This document shows, one piece after another, positions 1 to 5,467 of a stretch of 8,174 nucleotides of DNA. Source of the DNA: Actinomycetales bacterium (lineage in GTDB: Bacteria; Actinomycetota; Actinomycetes; Actinomycetales; Dermabacteraceae); contig JAAZLF010000673.1 in NCBI GenBank assembly GCA_012799425.1, forward strand, positions 1-8,174. The letters run 5' to 3'. Numbering within the stretch: the first letter of the stretch is position 1; each line of letters starts with the position of its first letter. A model generated the notes under the pieces. The model did not search any database, was not told the origin of the DNA, and worked only from the letters and a program-made list of their open reading frames with translations. A program made the position numbers and the translations under genes.

Positions 1-557
1 CCTTCGGCCCCGCGCACCTGCCGATCGCGACTCTGCCCGGCGCGCAGGACCGCACCGTCTCGATCTCCTCGGCCGGGAAGACCTTCGCCGTGACCGGTTG
101 GAAGGTCGGCTGGATCACCGCCCGTCCGGAACTGGTCACTGCGATCACCGGCATCAAGCAGTGGCTGACCTACTCCTCCGGGGCGCCGTTCCAGCCGGCG
201 GTGGCGGCCGGGCTGCGCCTGCCGTCGTCGGTCTTCCACGATCTCGCCGCCGATCTGCGCTCCCGGCGCGATCTGCTCACCGGTGGGCTGCGTGAGATCG
301 GCTTCCGGGTGAGCGTCCCCGAGGCCGGGTACTTCACCGTCGCGGACGCGGGGCCGCTCGGGGAGCCCGACGCCGACACCCTGGCCGAGCGCCTGCCCTC
401 GGAAGCGGGAGTGGTGGCGATCCCGCTGTCGGCCTTCTACCGCGAGGGCGAGACCGGGGAGGCGAGCTCCTTCCTGCGCCTGGCGTTCTGCAAGTCCCGC
501 GCCACGATCGAGCGGGCGCTCGAGCAGCTCGACGCCTGGGCGTCGCCGCGGCGCTGA
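1..557 (+). CDS. Class I/II PLP-dependent aminotransferase (5' end outside window)
   Basis: C-terminal 184 residues of an aminotransferase; the frame is open from base 3 and ends at TGA 555-557. It contains SSAGKTFAVTGWKVGW, the PLP-lysine motif of fold-type I aminotransferases; the Schiff-base lysine is codon 78-80. The C-terminal landmarks also fit: AGYFTVAD, VVAIPLSAFY, and FLRLAFCKS, whose Arg is the expected substrate-carboxylate ligand. The SSAGKTF(S/A)VTGWK form is typical of the kynurenine/glutamine transaminase and actinobacterial N-succinyldiaminopimelate (DapC-like) aminotransferase group, so a cytosolic amino-acid/2-oxo-acid transaminase is likely. The exact substrate cannot be fixed because the N-terminal half is missing. 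The gene converges on fadB with 21 bases between the stop codons. The class assignment is secure; dapC is only one candidate name, so no symbol is given. Confidence 0.93.
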   Translation, partial: FGPAHLPIATLPGAQDRTVSISSAGKTFAVTGWKVGWITARPELVTAITGIKQWLTYSSGAPFQPAVAAGLRLPSSVFHDLAADLRSRRDLLTGGLREIGFRVSVPEAGYFTVADAGPLGEPDADTLAERLPSEAGVVAIPLSAFYREGETGEASSFLRLAFCKSRATIERALEQLDAWASPRR

Positions 558-571
558 GCGCTGCGGCGTCG
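541..571. terminator. Bidirectional GC-rich hairpin between convergent genes
   Basis: The left arm 541-555 (cgtcgccgcggcgct) pairs with the right arm 557-571 around base 556. Of 15 positions, 13 are Watson-Crick pairs, one is G-T (550/562) and one is a T-T mismatch (543/569). Opening the innermost pair leaves a three-base loop made of the aminotransferase TGA stop codon (555-557). The fadB stop (579-581) lies 7 bases beyond the right arm, so the same hairpin sits just downstream of both genes. There is no T-tract on either side, which is common for terminators in high-GC actinobacteria. The function is inferred from position and stem strength. Confidence 0.6.
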
Positions 572-578
572 TACCGGC

Positions 579-2783
579 TCAGCCGCGCGCGGTGAACGTC
601 TCGCCGTGGAAGGTGCGCCCGTTGGTGCGCTGGGAGGCGCCGGAGGCGTCGAGATAGGGGGTGACGCCGCCGCGGTGGCGCGGGAAACCGGCACCGAGGA
701 TCAGCGCGAGGTCCACCTGCTCGGGTCGCTCGACCACACCGGCCTCGAGCATCAGGCCGATCTCCTCGGCCAGGCCGTCCTGGACCTTCTCCAGCAGGGC
801 CTCGCCGACGGGCGCCTCGGCCCGGCCCGCCGCCTCGTCGCCGAAGACCTCGGCGACGGTGGGTGAGACGGGCGGGTGCACGGAGGTCTTGCTGCGCTCG
901 GTGAACTGCGCCTTCCGCTCCGCCATCGCGCTCAGGCCCGGGGAGGCATGGAACCGGTCGCCGAGTTCCTCGAGGAGCACCGTGCCCACATGATCGGCGA
1001 CAGCGAGACCCACCAGGTCCAGCAGCGCGAACGGACGCATCGGCAGGCCGAGCGGGTCGAGGGAGGCATCGACCTCGGCCGGGTCAGCGCCGGCATCGAC
1101 CGAGGCGAGCACGGCGCCGAGCACGCGGAACAGCAGGCGGTTGACGATGAAGCCGGGGGCGTCGGCGCTGCGCACGGCGAACTTCCCCAGCTTCCGGACC
1201 ACCTCGAGCCCGGTGGCGAGGGTGGTCTCGTCTGTCTTGTCGGTGTGGATCACCTCGACCAGCGGCATCTTGGCGACGGGGTTGAAGAAGTGCAGGCCCA
1301 CGACGCGCTCGGGATGGGAGAGGTCCTCGGCCATCCTCGTCACCGCGAGGGAGGAGGTGTTGGTGACCAGCAGGGCGTCCGCCGCGAGCACGCTCTCGAG
1401 CTCGGCGAAGACGGACTTCTTGATCGCGAGCACCTCGGGGACGGCCTCGAGCACGAGGTCGCAGCCGGCGAGGTCCTGCAGGTCCGCCGTCGCGGAGAGG
1501 TTCCCGGCGATCGTGGTGGCTGTGTCCTCGTCGAGCAGGCCACGGGCGGCGGCCTGGGCGATCACGCCGCGAGCGGAGGCGAGGCCCTTCTCTGCGGTCT
1601 CCTCATCGAGGTCGCGCATCACCACGGGGACCTGCAGGCCGAGCGCGAGCTGGGCGGCGATCTGGGAGGCCATCAGGCCGGCACCGGCCACGCCCACCCG
1701 GCGGATCTCGCGGGCGCCGTCCACCGGGGTGCGGCCGGGCTTGCCGCGGCGCAGCATCTCGGCGGAGTACATCGAGGCGGCCGCGGCGTCGCTGCGCACC
1801 AGTTCCTCGAGCGCGGCGGCCTCGCGGGCCAGCGCCTCGGGCAGGGTGGAGCCGGGCAGATCCTGCAGCAGCGAGAGGGCGCGTCCGGTGGCCGGGGCGC
1901 CCTGCGTCTCGAGGCGGGCCGTCCAGGTGCGGCGGGTCTCGGCGTGGCCGTGGGCGGCATCGAGCGCGTCCAGCATCGCCTCCGCCTCGGGGGTGTCGGC
2001 GGCGGGCACCGGTGCGATGCGGCCGCCCCAGGCGCCGTCGGCCGCGACCGCGCCGTCGGGCACGGACTGGGCGAGCGCAGGGTCGACCACGTCGGCGTCG
2101 GCCTCATCAAGATCGACATGCGCGGCGACCAGTGCCGCGAACTCATCCAGCGCCTCCTCGAGGTCGCCGGCGAGCTCGTCGACCAGGCCGATCTCAAGAG
2201 CCTGCTCGGCATTCAGCAGGCGGTCGCGGGCCGGATCCTCGAGGATCATCCGCACGGCGGCCTCGGCGCCGACGACGGACTGCAGCAGGGTGGTCCCTCC
2301 CCAGCCCGGCAGGATGCCCAGGCCCGTCTCGGGCAGACCGAGCCCGCGGGCGCCGGGTGCAGCGGTGCGCACATCGGCCATCAGGGCGACCTCGAGGCCG
2401 CCGCCGGGGGCCGCACCGTTGACGTGGGCGAGCACCGGGACGGGGCTGGTGCGCACGCGGACCTGCATGTCGTGCGCGAGGCGCGTCATGGCCCCGACGC
2501 TCTCGACGGCGGTGGGGTCGGCGAACATCGACAGGTCGGCACCGGCAAGGAAGACGCGGCCGGTGCCGGTCATCGCGATGGCCTGGACCTCCCCGGACTC
2601 GGCGCGGTCCAGCGCGGTGCCGATCGCACCGATGACGGCCTCGATCGAGCGGGGTCCGAGAGTCGCGGGGCGGCGCTCCTCGCCCTCGGGCGGCGCGAAG
2701 GTCAGCACCGCCACCGTGCCCAGACCGGGGTGCTCGCGATCCTCGGCGAGGACTCGGGTGACGTGCTCGGTGTAGCTGCTCAT
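579..2783 (-). CDS. fadB: Bifunctional enoyl-CoA hydratase / 3-hydroxyacyl-CoA dehydrogenase (FadB/FadJ type)
   Basis: A 734-aa cytosolic beta-oxidation alpha subunit that hydrates 2-enoyl-CoA and then oxidises L-3-hydroxyacyl-CoA with NAD+. Residues ~20-215 are the crotonase domain; both catalytic acids are visible, E131 in GGGLEVALMADVR and E152 in LPETGLGILPGWGG, matching E. coli FadB Glu119/Glu139. After a helical linker, the Rossmann NAD site is VGVAGAGLMASQIA (363-376). The dehydrogenase pair is H498 (GLHFFNP) and E510, the expected 12 residues apart. The C-terminal 3HCDH part carries PGFIVNR (543-549) and ends near FPRHRGG. The length fits the family (about 700-730). ATG 2783 was chosen because an AAAGG Shine-Dalgarno lies 7 bases upstream and the crotonase domain begins soon after; the frame stays open for 39 further upstream codons of non-family sequence. 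No thiolase (fadA) is adjacent, although the two are usually paired. The MASQ in place of MGxG in the NAD loop is a lineage variant, not obvious damage. Confidence 0.95.
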   Translation of the reverse strand: MSSYTEHVTRVLAEDREHPGLGTVAVLTFAPPEGEERRPATLGPRSIEAVIGAIGTALDRAESGEVQAIAMTGTGRVFLAGADLSMFADPTAVESVGAMTRLAHDMQVRVRTSPVPVLAHVNGAAPGGGLEVALMADVRTAAPGARGLGLPETGLGILPGWGGTTLLQSVVGAEAAVRMILEDPARDRLLNAEQALEIGLVDELAGDLEEALDEFAALVAAHVDLDEADADVVDPALAQSVPDGAVAADGAWGGRIAPVPAADTPEAEAMLDALDAAHGHAETRRTWTARLETQGAPATGRALSLLQDLPGSTLPEALAREAAALEELVRSDAAAASMYSAEMLRRGKPGRTPVDGAREIRRVGVAGAGLMASQIAAQLALGLQVPVVMRDLDEETAEKGLASARGVIAQAAARGLLDEDTATTIAGNLSATADLQDLAGCDLVLEAVPEVLAIKKSVFAELESVLAADALLVTNTSSLAVTRMAEDLSHPERVVGLHFFNPVAKMPLVEVIHTDKTDETTLATGLEVVRKLGKFAVRSADAPGFIVNRLLFRVLGAVLASVDAGADPAEVDASLDPLGLPMRPFALLDLVGLAVADHVGTVLLEELGDRFHASPGLSAMAERKAQFTERSKTSVHPPVSPTVAEVFGDEAAGRAEAPVGEALLEKVQDGLAEEIGLMLEAGVVERPEQVDLALILGAGFPRHRGGVTPYLDASGASQRTNGRTFHGETFTARG

Positions 2784-2823
2784 CAGTGACCTTTCGCGAT
2801 CTCTTCGTCGAGGGCAGGCGGCT

Positions 2824-2848
2824 CCCGCCGGTTGTCTGATACCGCGGG
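2824..2848 (-). promoter_or_regulatory. Inverted repeat in the fadB leader (operator or leader hairpin candidate)
   Basis: On the plus strand, CCCGC (2824-2828), an unpaired C (2829) and GGT (2830-2832) pair with ACC (2841-2843) and GCGGG (2844-2848) across an 8-base centre. That is eight pairs with one bulge. It lies 41 bases upstream of the fadB ATG and just downstream of the predicted promoter, at roughly +4 to +28. This is a usual place for a repressor operator such as a TetR-type fatty-acid regulator. It could equally be an mRNA hairpin, and no regulator gene is visible to link to it. Confidence 0.3.
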
Positions 2849-2858
2849 TTTCATGTAG

Positions 2859-2888
2859 ATGATGCCTCACGTCGGCGCGGCGTGTCCA
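2859..2888 (-). promoter_or_regulatory. Predicted sigma-70-type promoter for fadB
   Basis: Read on the minus strand: TGGACA (2888-2883; five of six match TTGACA), an 18-base spacer, and CATCAT (2864-2859; four of six match TATAAT). The expected transcription start is near 2852, giving a leader of about 70 bases before the ATG at 2783. This would make fadB independent of the membrane-protein gene upstream, which ends at 2925. Motif match only. Confidence 0.4.
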
Positions 2889-2920
2889 CTGTGCAGGCAT
2901 CGCCGCGGACCGCAGGCAGA

Positions 2921-2943
2921 CTGCTCAGGAGGCGCTGAGCCAG
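2921..2943 (-). terminator. Weak stem-loop at the 3' end of the 232-aa membrane protein gene
   Basis: CTGCTCA (2921-2927) pairs with TGAGC plus AG (2936-2943), with one bulged C (2941) and an 8-base loop. It spans the stop codon (2925-2927). It is short and lacks a T-tract, so it is only a possible terminator separating this gene from the downstream fadB promoter. Confidence 0.22.
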
Positions 2944-3623
2944 ACGCCCTCCTCACGCGTCTGACCGTCGTGGTGGAGCACGAAGTGCCCACCGCCCTCG
3001 GTCTCCTCGGGCAGCTCGAAGGGGATCTCGGAGAGGAATGCGCCTCCCGCTTCGACGCCCTCCTGCTCGACCAGCTCGCTGTAGTGCGGGGTGACCGCGA
3101 AGGCGCGCTCGTGCTCGGTGCCGTCCTCGGCGACGTAGGCGGTGCGGATCCACGACACGTAGGTGTCGCTGACGTCGGAGCTGCCCCGGTGGACGCCCTC
3201 GATCGTGAGCAGCACGTACTTGTTCCCCTCCCCCGGCTCCGCGTTGAAGGAGTTGGCCTCCATGATCGCGGCGCTCGCGTCCCAGTCCACAGCGGCCGAG
3301 GTCACCTCGACGTCGGCGTCGAAGGCGCTGGAGCGGAGGGGGAAGCTGCTCCCGAGCGGCACCGCGCCGGCGGGGCCGACGGGGGTCTCCTCGAGGGCCG
3401 CGGGCGTGGGCTGCGCGCCGTCGCCGTCGCCGTCACCGCGCCCGTTCTCGACGACCGTGGTCCCGCCGCCGCCCTCCAGCACGCGCACGCCGAAGAATCC
3501 GCCCACGCCGAGCACGAGACCCGCGATCACCGACAGGCATCCGACGGTCACATAGAACGGGGTGCGCGAGGGCCGCTGCGGCAGCGGCTGGGTGGGCGGG
3601 GTGGGGTGCGGTGGCTGATGCAT
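2925..3623 (-). CDS. Membrane-anchored protein with extracytoplasmic DUF4352-like domain
   Basis: 232 aa, function unknown. Residues 1-22 are a Pro/Gln-rich cytoplasmic tail (MHQPPHPTPPTQPLPQ), 23-47 a single hydrophobic helix (FYVTVGCLSVIAGLVLGVGGF), and 48-85 a Gly/Asp-rich linker with a GDGDGDG run. Residues ~87-232 form a predicted beta-sandwich; GNKYVLLTIEGVHRG and IPFELPEE resemble the edge strands of DUF4352-type Ig-like domains. The predicted topology is N-in with an exported C-terminal domain. There is no lipobox. C29 sits inside the helix and is not in an L-x-x-C context typical of lipoproteins. The ATG at 3623 has a GAGAAGGGG purine run upstream, but 13 bases away, longer than ideal, so the start is moderately sure. 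The next minus-strand gene, 88 bases upstream, has the same architecture and is probably a diverged paralogue. Domain assignment is by resemblance only. Confidence 0.8.
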   Translation of the reverse strand: MHQPPHPTPPTQPLPQRPSRTPFYVTVGCLSVIAGLVLGVGGFFGVRVLEGGGGTTVVENGRGDGDGDGAQPTPAALEETPVGPAGAVPLGSSFPLRSSAFDADVEVTSAAVDWDASAAIMEANSFNAEPGEGNKYVLLTIEGVHRGSSDVSDTYVSWIRTAYVAEDGTEHERAFAVTPHYSELVEQEGVEAGGAFLSEIPFELPEETEGGGHFVLHHDGQTREEGVWLSAS

Positions 3624-3711
3624 GGCGGCGCGGCGGCCCCTTCTCGGCGGACGATCCGGGCCGCGGTCGGCGACCCTGCGGTCACGCTAGCGCACAGGAT
3701 CCGGCTCCCCC

Positions 3712-4395
3712 TCAGGTGCCGAAGTACAGGATCTCGCCGCTGAAGGTCTCCACTCCCAGCCGGAAGGTGTCGATCTCGTCGGTCGGGACCACGAAGGCGG
3801 CGTGGAAGGTCGCGCTGCGGCTGCTGGCGAGGGGGCCCACCTGCTTCATCGGATCGGGGACGAGTCCTTCGCCGACGTCGGGGAAGTAGGTGCGGTCCGA
3901 TTCCCCGGTCAGCCACAGCTCCTCGGCGGGCGTCAGCTGCCCGGGACCGTCGTAGAGCACCTCGTAGGTCGCCAGGACCAGCCGGTAGCCGTCCTGGACG
4001 ACGTCCCGGCCCTCGGCGCCGGGTGCCGTCGCCTCGAGGTCGACCTCGAGCGCGGTGACGGCGAGAGTCCCGCCGGTCCAGGTGGTCCAGCTGACGGTGT
4101 GCTCCCCGAGGGTGGCGGGCTCCCGCTCGCCGAGCCGCTGCAGACCGCCCGTCACCAGGGCGACGACAGCGACCAGTGCCACGGCCTGCACGAGGACGAT
4201 CGCCACGATCGACCAGGCGGGCAGCCCGCCGCGGCGTGGGGCCTCGTCGGCCGGGTCCTGCGGCTCGCCGGCGACGGCGGGCTCTCCGCGCGAGGGCTCG
4301 TGCGCGGGCCCAGGCAGGGTCAGCGGCCTCGGCTCCTCCGGGACGGCGGAGCCCTCCCAGTCATAGCCGGTGGGAGAGTCCCGCCCCTGTGCCAT
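3712..4395 (-). CDS. Membrane-anchored protein with extracytoplasmic DUF4352-like domain, second copy
   Basis: 227 aa, function unknown. Residues 1-57 are a Pro/Glu-rich cytoplasmic segment, ~58-84 one TM helix (LPAWSIVAIVLVQAVALVAV and following), and ~95-227 an exported beta-rich domain. YRLVLATYEVLYDG, the DRTYFPD strand and the closing FVVPTDEIDTFRLGVET follow the pattern of DUF4352-like Ig folds. I chose ATG 4395 (MAQGRDSPTGYDWEG). An in-frame ATG at 4407 is also possible; neither has a well-spaced Shine-Dalgarno, since the AGGGG before 4395 is only one base away. The gene overlaps the end of the 80-aa gene by 35 bases (47 from ATG 4407), so translational coupling probably supplies initiation. 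Sequence identity with the 232-aa neighbour is low, but the layout is the same. It may sense or bind something at the envelope; nothing in the sequence says what. Confidence 0.78.
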   Translation of the reverse strand: MAQGRDSPTGYDWEGSAVPEEPRPLTLPGPAHEPSRGEPAVAGEPQDPADEAPRRGGLPAWSIVAIVLVQAVALVAVVALVTGGLQRLGEREPATLGEHTVSWTTWTGGTLAVTALEVDLEATAPGAEGRDVVQDGYRLVLATYEVLYDGPGQLTPAEELWLTGESDRTYFPDVGEGLVPDPMKQVGPLASSRSATFHAAFVVPTDEIDTFRLGVETFSGEILYFGT

Positions 4396-4603
4396 ACCCC
4401 TGAGCATAGGGCGCGGAGACGGCCGCGCCGTCCTCGACGAAGAGCGGAGCGAGCACGAATCCGAGGACGGCGAGCACCAGTGCGAGCACCAGGAGGATGC
4501 CGACGACGACCCCTCGTGGCGGCGCGGAGCGGGGCTCGGGCGGCTGCGGATCCTGGGGTTCCTGGGGTTCCTGGGGTTCCCTGGAGCGCGGGGGCTGGTT
4601 CAT
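4361..4603 (-). CDS. Small Pro-rich single-pass membrane protein
   Basis: 80 aa, function unknown. Residues 1-30 are Pro/Glu/Gln-rich with an EPQ tandem repeat (REPQEPQEPQDPQPPEP), ~31-56 are a strongly hydrophobic helix (GVVVGILLVLALVLAVLGFV onward), and 57-80 are a short tail. It has the first half of the architecture of the next two minus-strand genes but no exported domain, so it could be a degenerate relative or a small membrane partner. The downstream gene starts inside its last codons in another frame, which suggests an operon. The ATG at 4603 lacks a proper Shine-Dalgarno: a GAAAGGA (4634-4628) lies 24 bases away and no in-frame start codon lies between. Third-position GC bias supports coding from the TM onward. 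The open frame reaches 4798, but the upstream extension looks non-coding. Confidence 0.52.
   Translation of the reverse strand: MNQPPRSREPQEPQEPQDPQPPEPRSAPPRGVVVGILLVLALVLAVLGFVLAPLFVEDGAAVSAPYAQGYGTGAGLSHRL
4551..4577 (-). repeat. Three tandem 9-bp units in the 80-aa membrane protein gene
   Basis: Three exact copies of tcctggggt lie at 4551-4559, 4560-4568 and 4569-4577, followed by a diverged fourth (tccctggag). On the coding strand they specify consecutive Pro-Gln-Glu triplets in the cytoplasmic tail. The unit is a multiple of three, so slippage would change tail length without breaking the frame. Confidence 0.85.
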
Positions 4604-4788
4604 GAGGGGTCGGCGCGCTGGCCGGAGTCCTTTCGACGGCGGTCTCGTGCGTGGGAGCGCACGGGCGAGGTCACGGTATCGGACCGGCCTGCTGCACGGC
4701 GCGGACAGGAGCAGCGTCCCCTTCCATGACCGCCCCGGAACCCGCCGCCCGCCCCTCGTGGGGTGCGGGACGGGGCGCTCCGCGCTCC

Positions 4789-4817
4789 GTGACAGCACGT
4801 CGGCGGGGCCTTACGGT
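4789..4817 (+). promoter_or_regulatory. Predicted promoter for the four-TM membrane protein gene
   Basis: GTGACA (4789-4794; five of six match TTGACA), a 17-base spacer, and TACGGT (4812-4817), which fits the actinobacterial TANNNT -10 pattern. The expected start is near 4824, leaving a short leader with AGAGG at 4831-4835 just before ATG 4841. The divergent region 4604-4840 also holds a minus-strand TACCGT (4678-4673) facing the membrane-protein cluster, but I see no matching -35 for it. I found nothing else convincing in that interval. Confidence 0.5.
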
Positions 4818-4840
4818 GGCGGGAGCGACGAGAGGACCCC

Positions 4841-5290
4841 ATGCACACCGGAGAACCCACCACGACGAGCGCCCAGACCGGCCGTCCGGCACATCGTGTG
4901 TCCTGGCGGACCCATCTGCTCGGTGCCGCGTTCTACACCGCCGGGACCTGCGGGATGCTCGGGGGCTTCCCCTCGGCGCTGAGCGGCGTGGGGCTGGGGC
5001 TCGGGGCCCTGCTCCTGGCGATCGGGACGATCATCGTCTCTCGTGCGCAGCTCCGCCACCACGGACGCGCCTCCTCCCATCCTGCGATCGGCGATCCCCG
5101 CTCTCTGCTCAGCGCCTGGGTGGCGGGCGGGCCGCTCCTGTTCCACCTGCTTCTCCCGGAGGACACGCCGGTGAGCGTGTCCGTGCTCCTCGCACTGCTG
5201 CTGGGCACTGTCTTCTACGCCGTGTTCCGGCTCCAGGACGCCGACCTCACCGCTCAGCACCCGCTGCCGTCGTCGTCCAGCCGGGGCTGA
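4841..5290 (+). CDS. Four-TM integral membrane protein, unknown function
   Basis: 149 aa. After a hydrophilic N-terminus (1-22) there are hydrophobic segments at about 24-44 (THLLGAAFYTAGTCGMLGGF), 47-67 (LSGVGLGLGALLLAIGTIIV), 88-105 and 109-129 (PVSVSVLLALLLGTVFYAVF). A basic loop (~68-82, RAQLRHHGR) lies between helices 2 and 3, and the C-terminus is short and Ser-rich. By the positive-inside rule both ends and this loop are probably cytoplasmic. No catalytic motif is visible and I do not recognise a named family. The start is well supported by AGAGG five bases upstream of the ATG and by a good promoter before it. It is divergent from the minus-strand membrane cluster and 177 bases upstream of the M66 protease. 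Co-transcription with the protease is possible but not shown. Confidence 0.78.
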   Translation: MHTGEPTTTSAQTGRPAHRVSWRTHLLGAAFYTAGTCGMLGGFPSALSGVGLGLGALLLAIGTIIVSRAQLRHHGRASSHPAIGDPRSLLSAWVAGGPLLFHLLLPEDTPVSVSVLLALLLGTVFYAVFRLQDADLTAQHPLPSSSSRG

Positions 5291-5322
5291 GGCCGCGCCC
5301 TGTCGCAGAAGCGGGGAGACTC

Positions 5323-5338
5323 GCCGATGATCATCGGC
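5323..5338. promoter_or_regulatory. Perfect 16-bp palindrome in the leader region of the M66 protease gene
   Basis: GCCGATGATCATCGGC is identical to its reverse complement. Flanking CTC (5320-5322) and GAG (5340-5342) also pair if T5339 is bulged. It lies 32 bases after the stop of the four-TM gene and 129 bases before the protease ATG. Perfect dyad symmetry with no spacer favours a dimeric regulator site. As RNA it would form a six-pair stem with a GATC loop, which could act as a weak terminator for the upstream gene, although no T-tract follows. Confidence 0.4.
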
Positions 5339-5404
5339 TGAGCTGTGGTCATGCCCGCATCAAGGGGAAGCCTGGCCGAAGACATCAGACGTCCGGGCCA
5401 TACT

Positions 5405-5419
5405 GGAGGCTCCCCGTTG
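5405..5419 (+). promoter_or_regulatory. Strong Shine-Dalgarno before an alternative in-frame TTG start of the protease
   Basis: GGAGG (5405-5409) sits seven bases upstream of TTG 5417-5419, which is in frame with the protease. Starting there adds 17 residues before MHRAPWRP. The preferred ATG 5468 has GAGG (5457-5460), also seven bases upstream, and gives a compact signal peptide. An ATG at 5351 is in frame too but has no Shine-Dalgarno. The frame is closed by TGA at 5339. A weak CATACT -10-like hexamer lies at 5399-5404 with no good -35. Confidence 0.4.
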
Positions 5420-5467
5420 CACATCCCGTCCGGAGTGCATGCTCTCCCCCTCCCTCGAGGTCCTCCC

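Noticed and set aside
876..2789. 637- and 544-codon plus-strand open frames antisense to fadB
   Set aside because: Both are His/Gly/Arg- or Ser/Arg-rich mirror frames of a gene whose minus-strand product has all the catalytic residues of FadB. They are codon-bias artefacts.
2784..2900. 39-codon upstream extension of fadB to ATG 2900
   Set aside because: The extension is Arg/His-rich, unlike any crotonase N-terminus, and would run through the predicted promoter and inverted repeat. ATG 2783 has a proper Shine-Dalgarno.
3685..3692. CGCTAGCG 8-bp palindrome with a TAGCGT -10-like hexamer between the two DUF4352-like genes
   Set aside because: The palindrome is too short to stand out in GC-rich DNA, and no -35-like hexamer lies at a suitable distance on the minus strand.
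3548..3916. 122-codon minus-strand frame spanning the gap between the two DUF4352-like genes
   Set aside because: It is Arg/Pro-rich shadow sequence overlapping both real genes in another frame, with no domain or Shine-Dalgarno support.
4604..4798. 65-codon upstream extension of the 80-aa membrane protein
   Set aside because: The extra sequence is Arg/Pro-rich with no domain signal. The Pro-rich tail plus TM architecture starting at MNQPP matches the neighbouring genes.
5390..5433. Direct repeat CGTCCGG at 5390-5396 and 5427-5433 in the protease leader
   Set aside because: Seven GC-rich bases twice in 44 bases is not significant here, and related CGTCCGG-like words occur elsewhere in the window.
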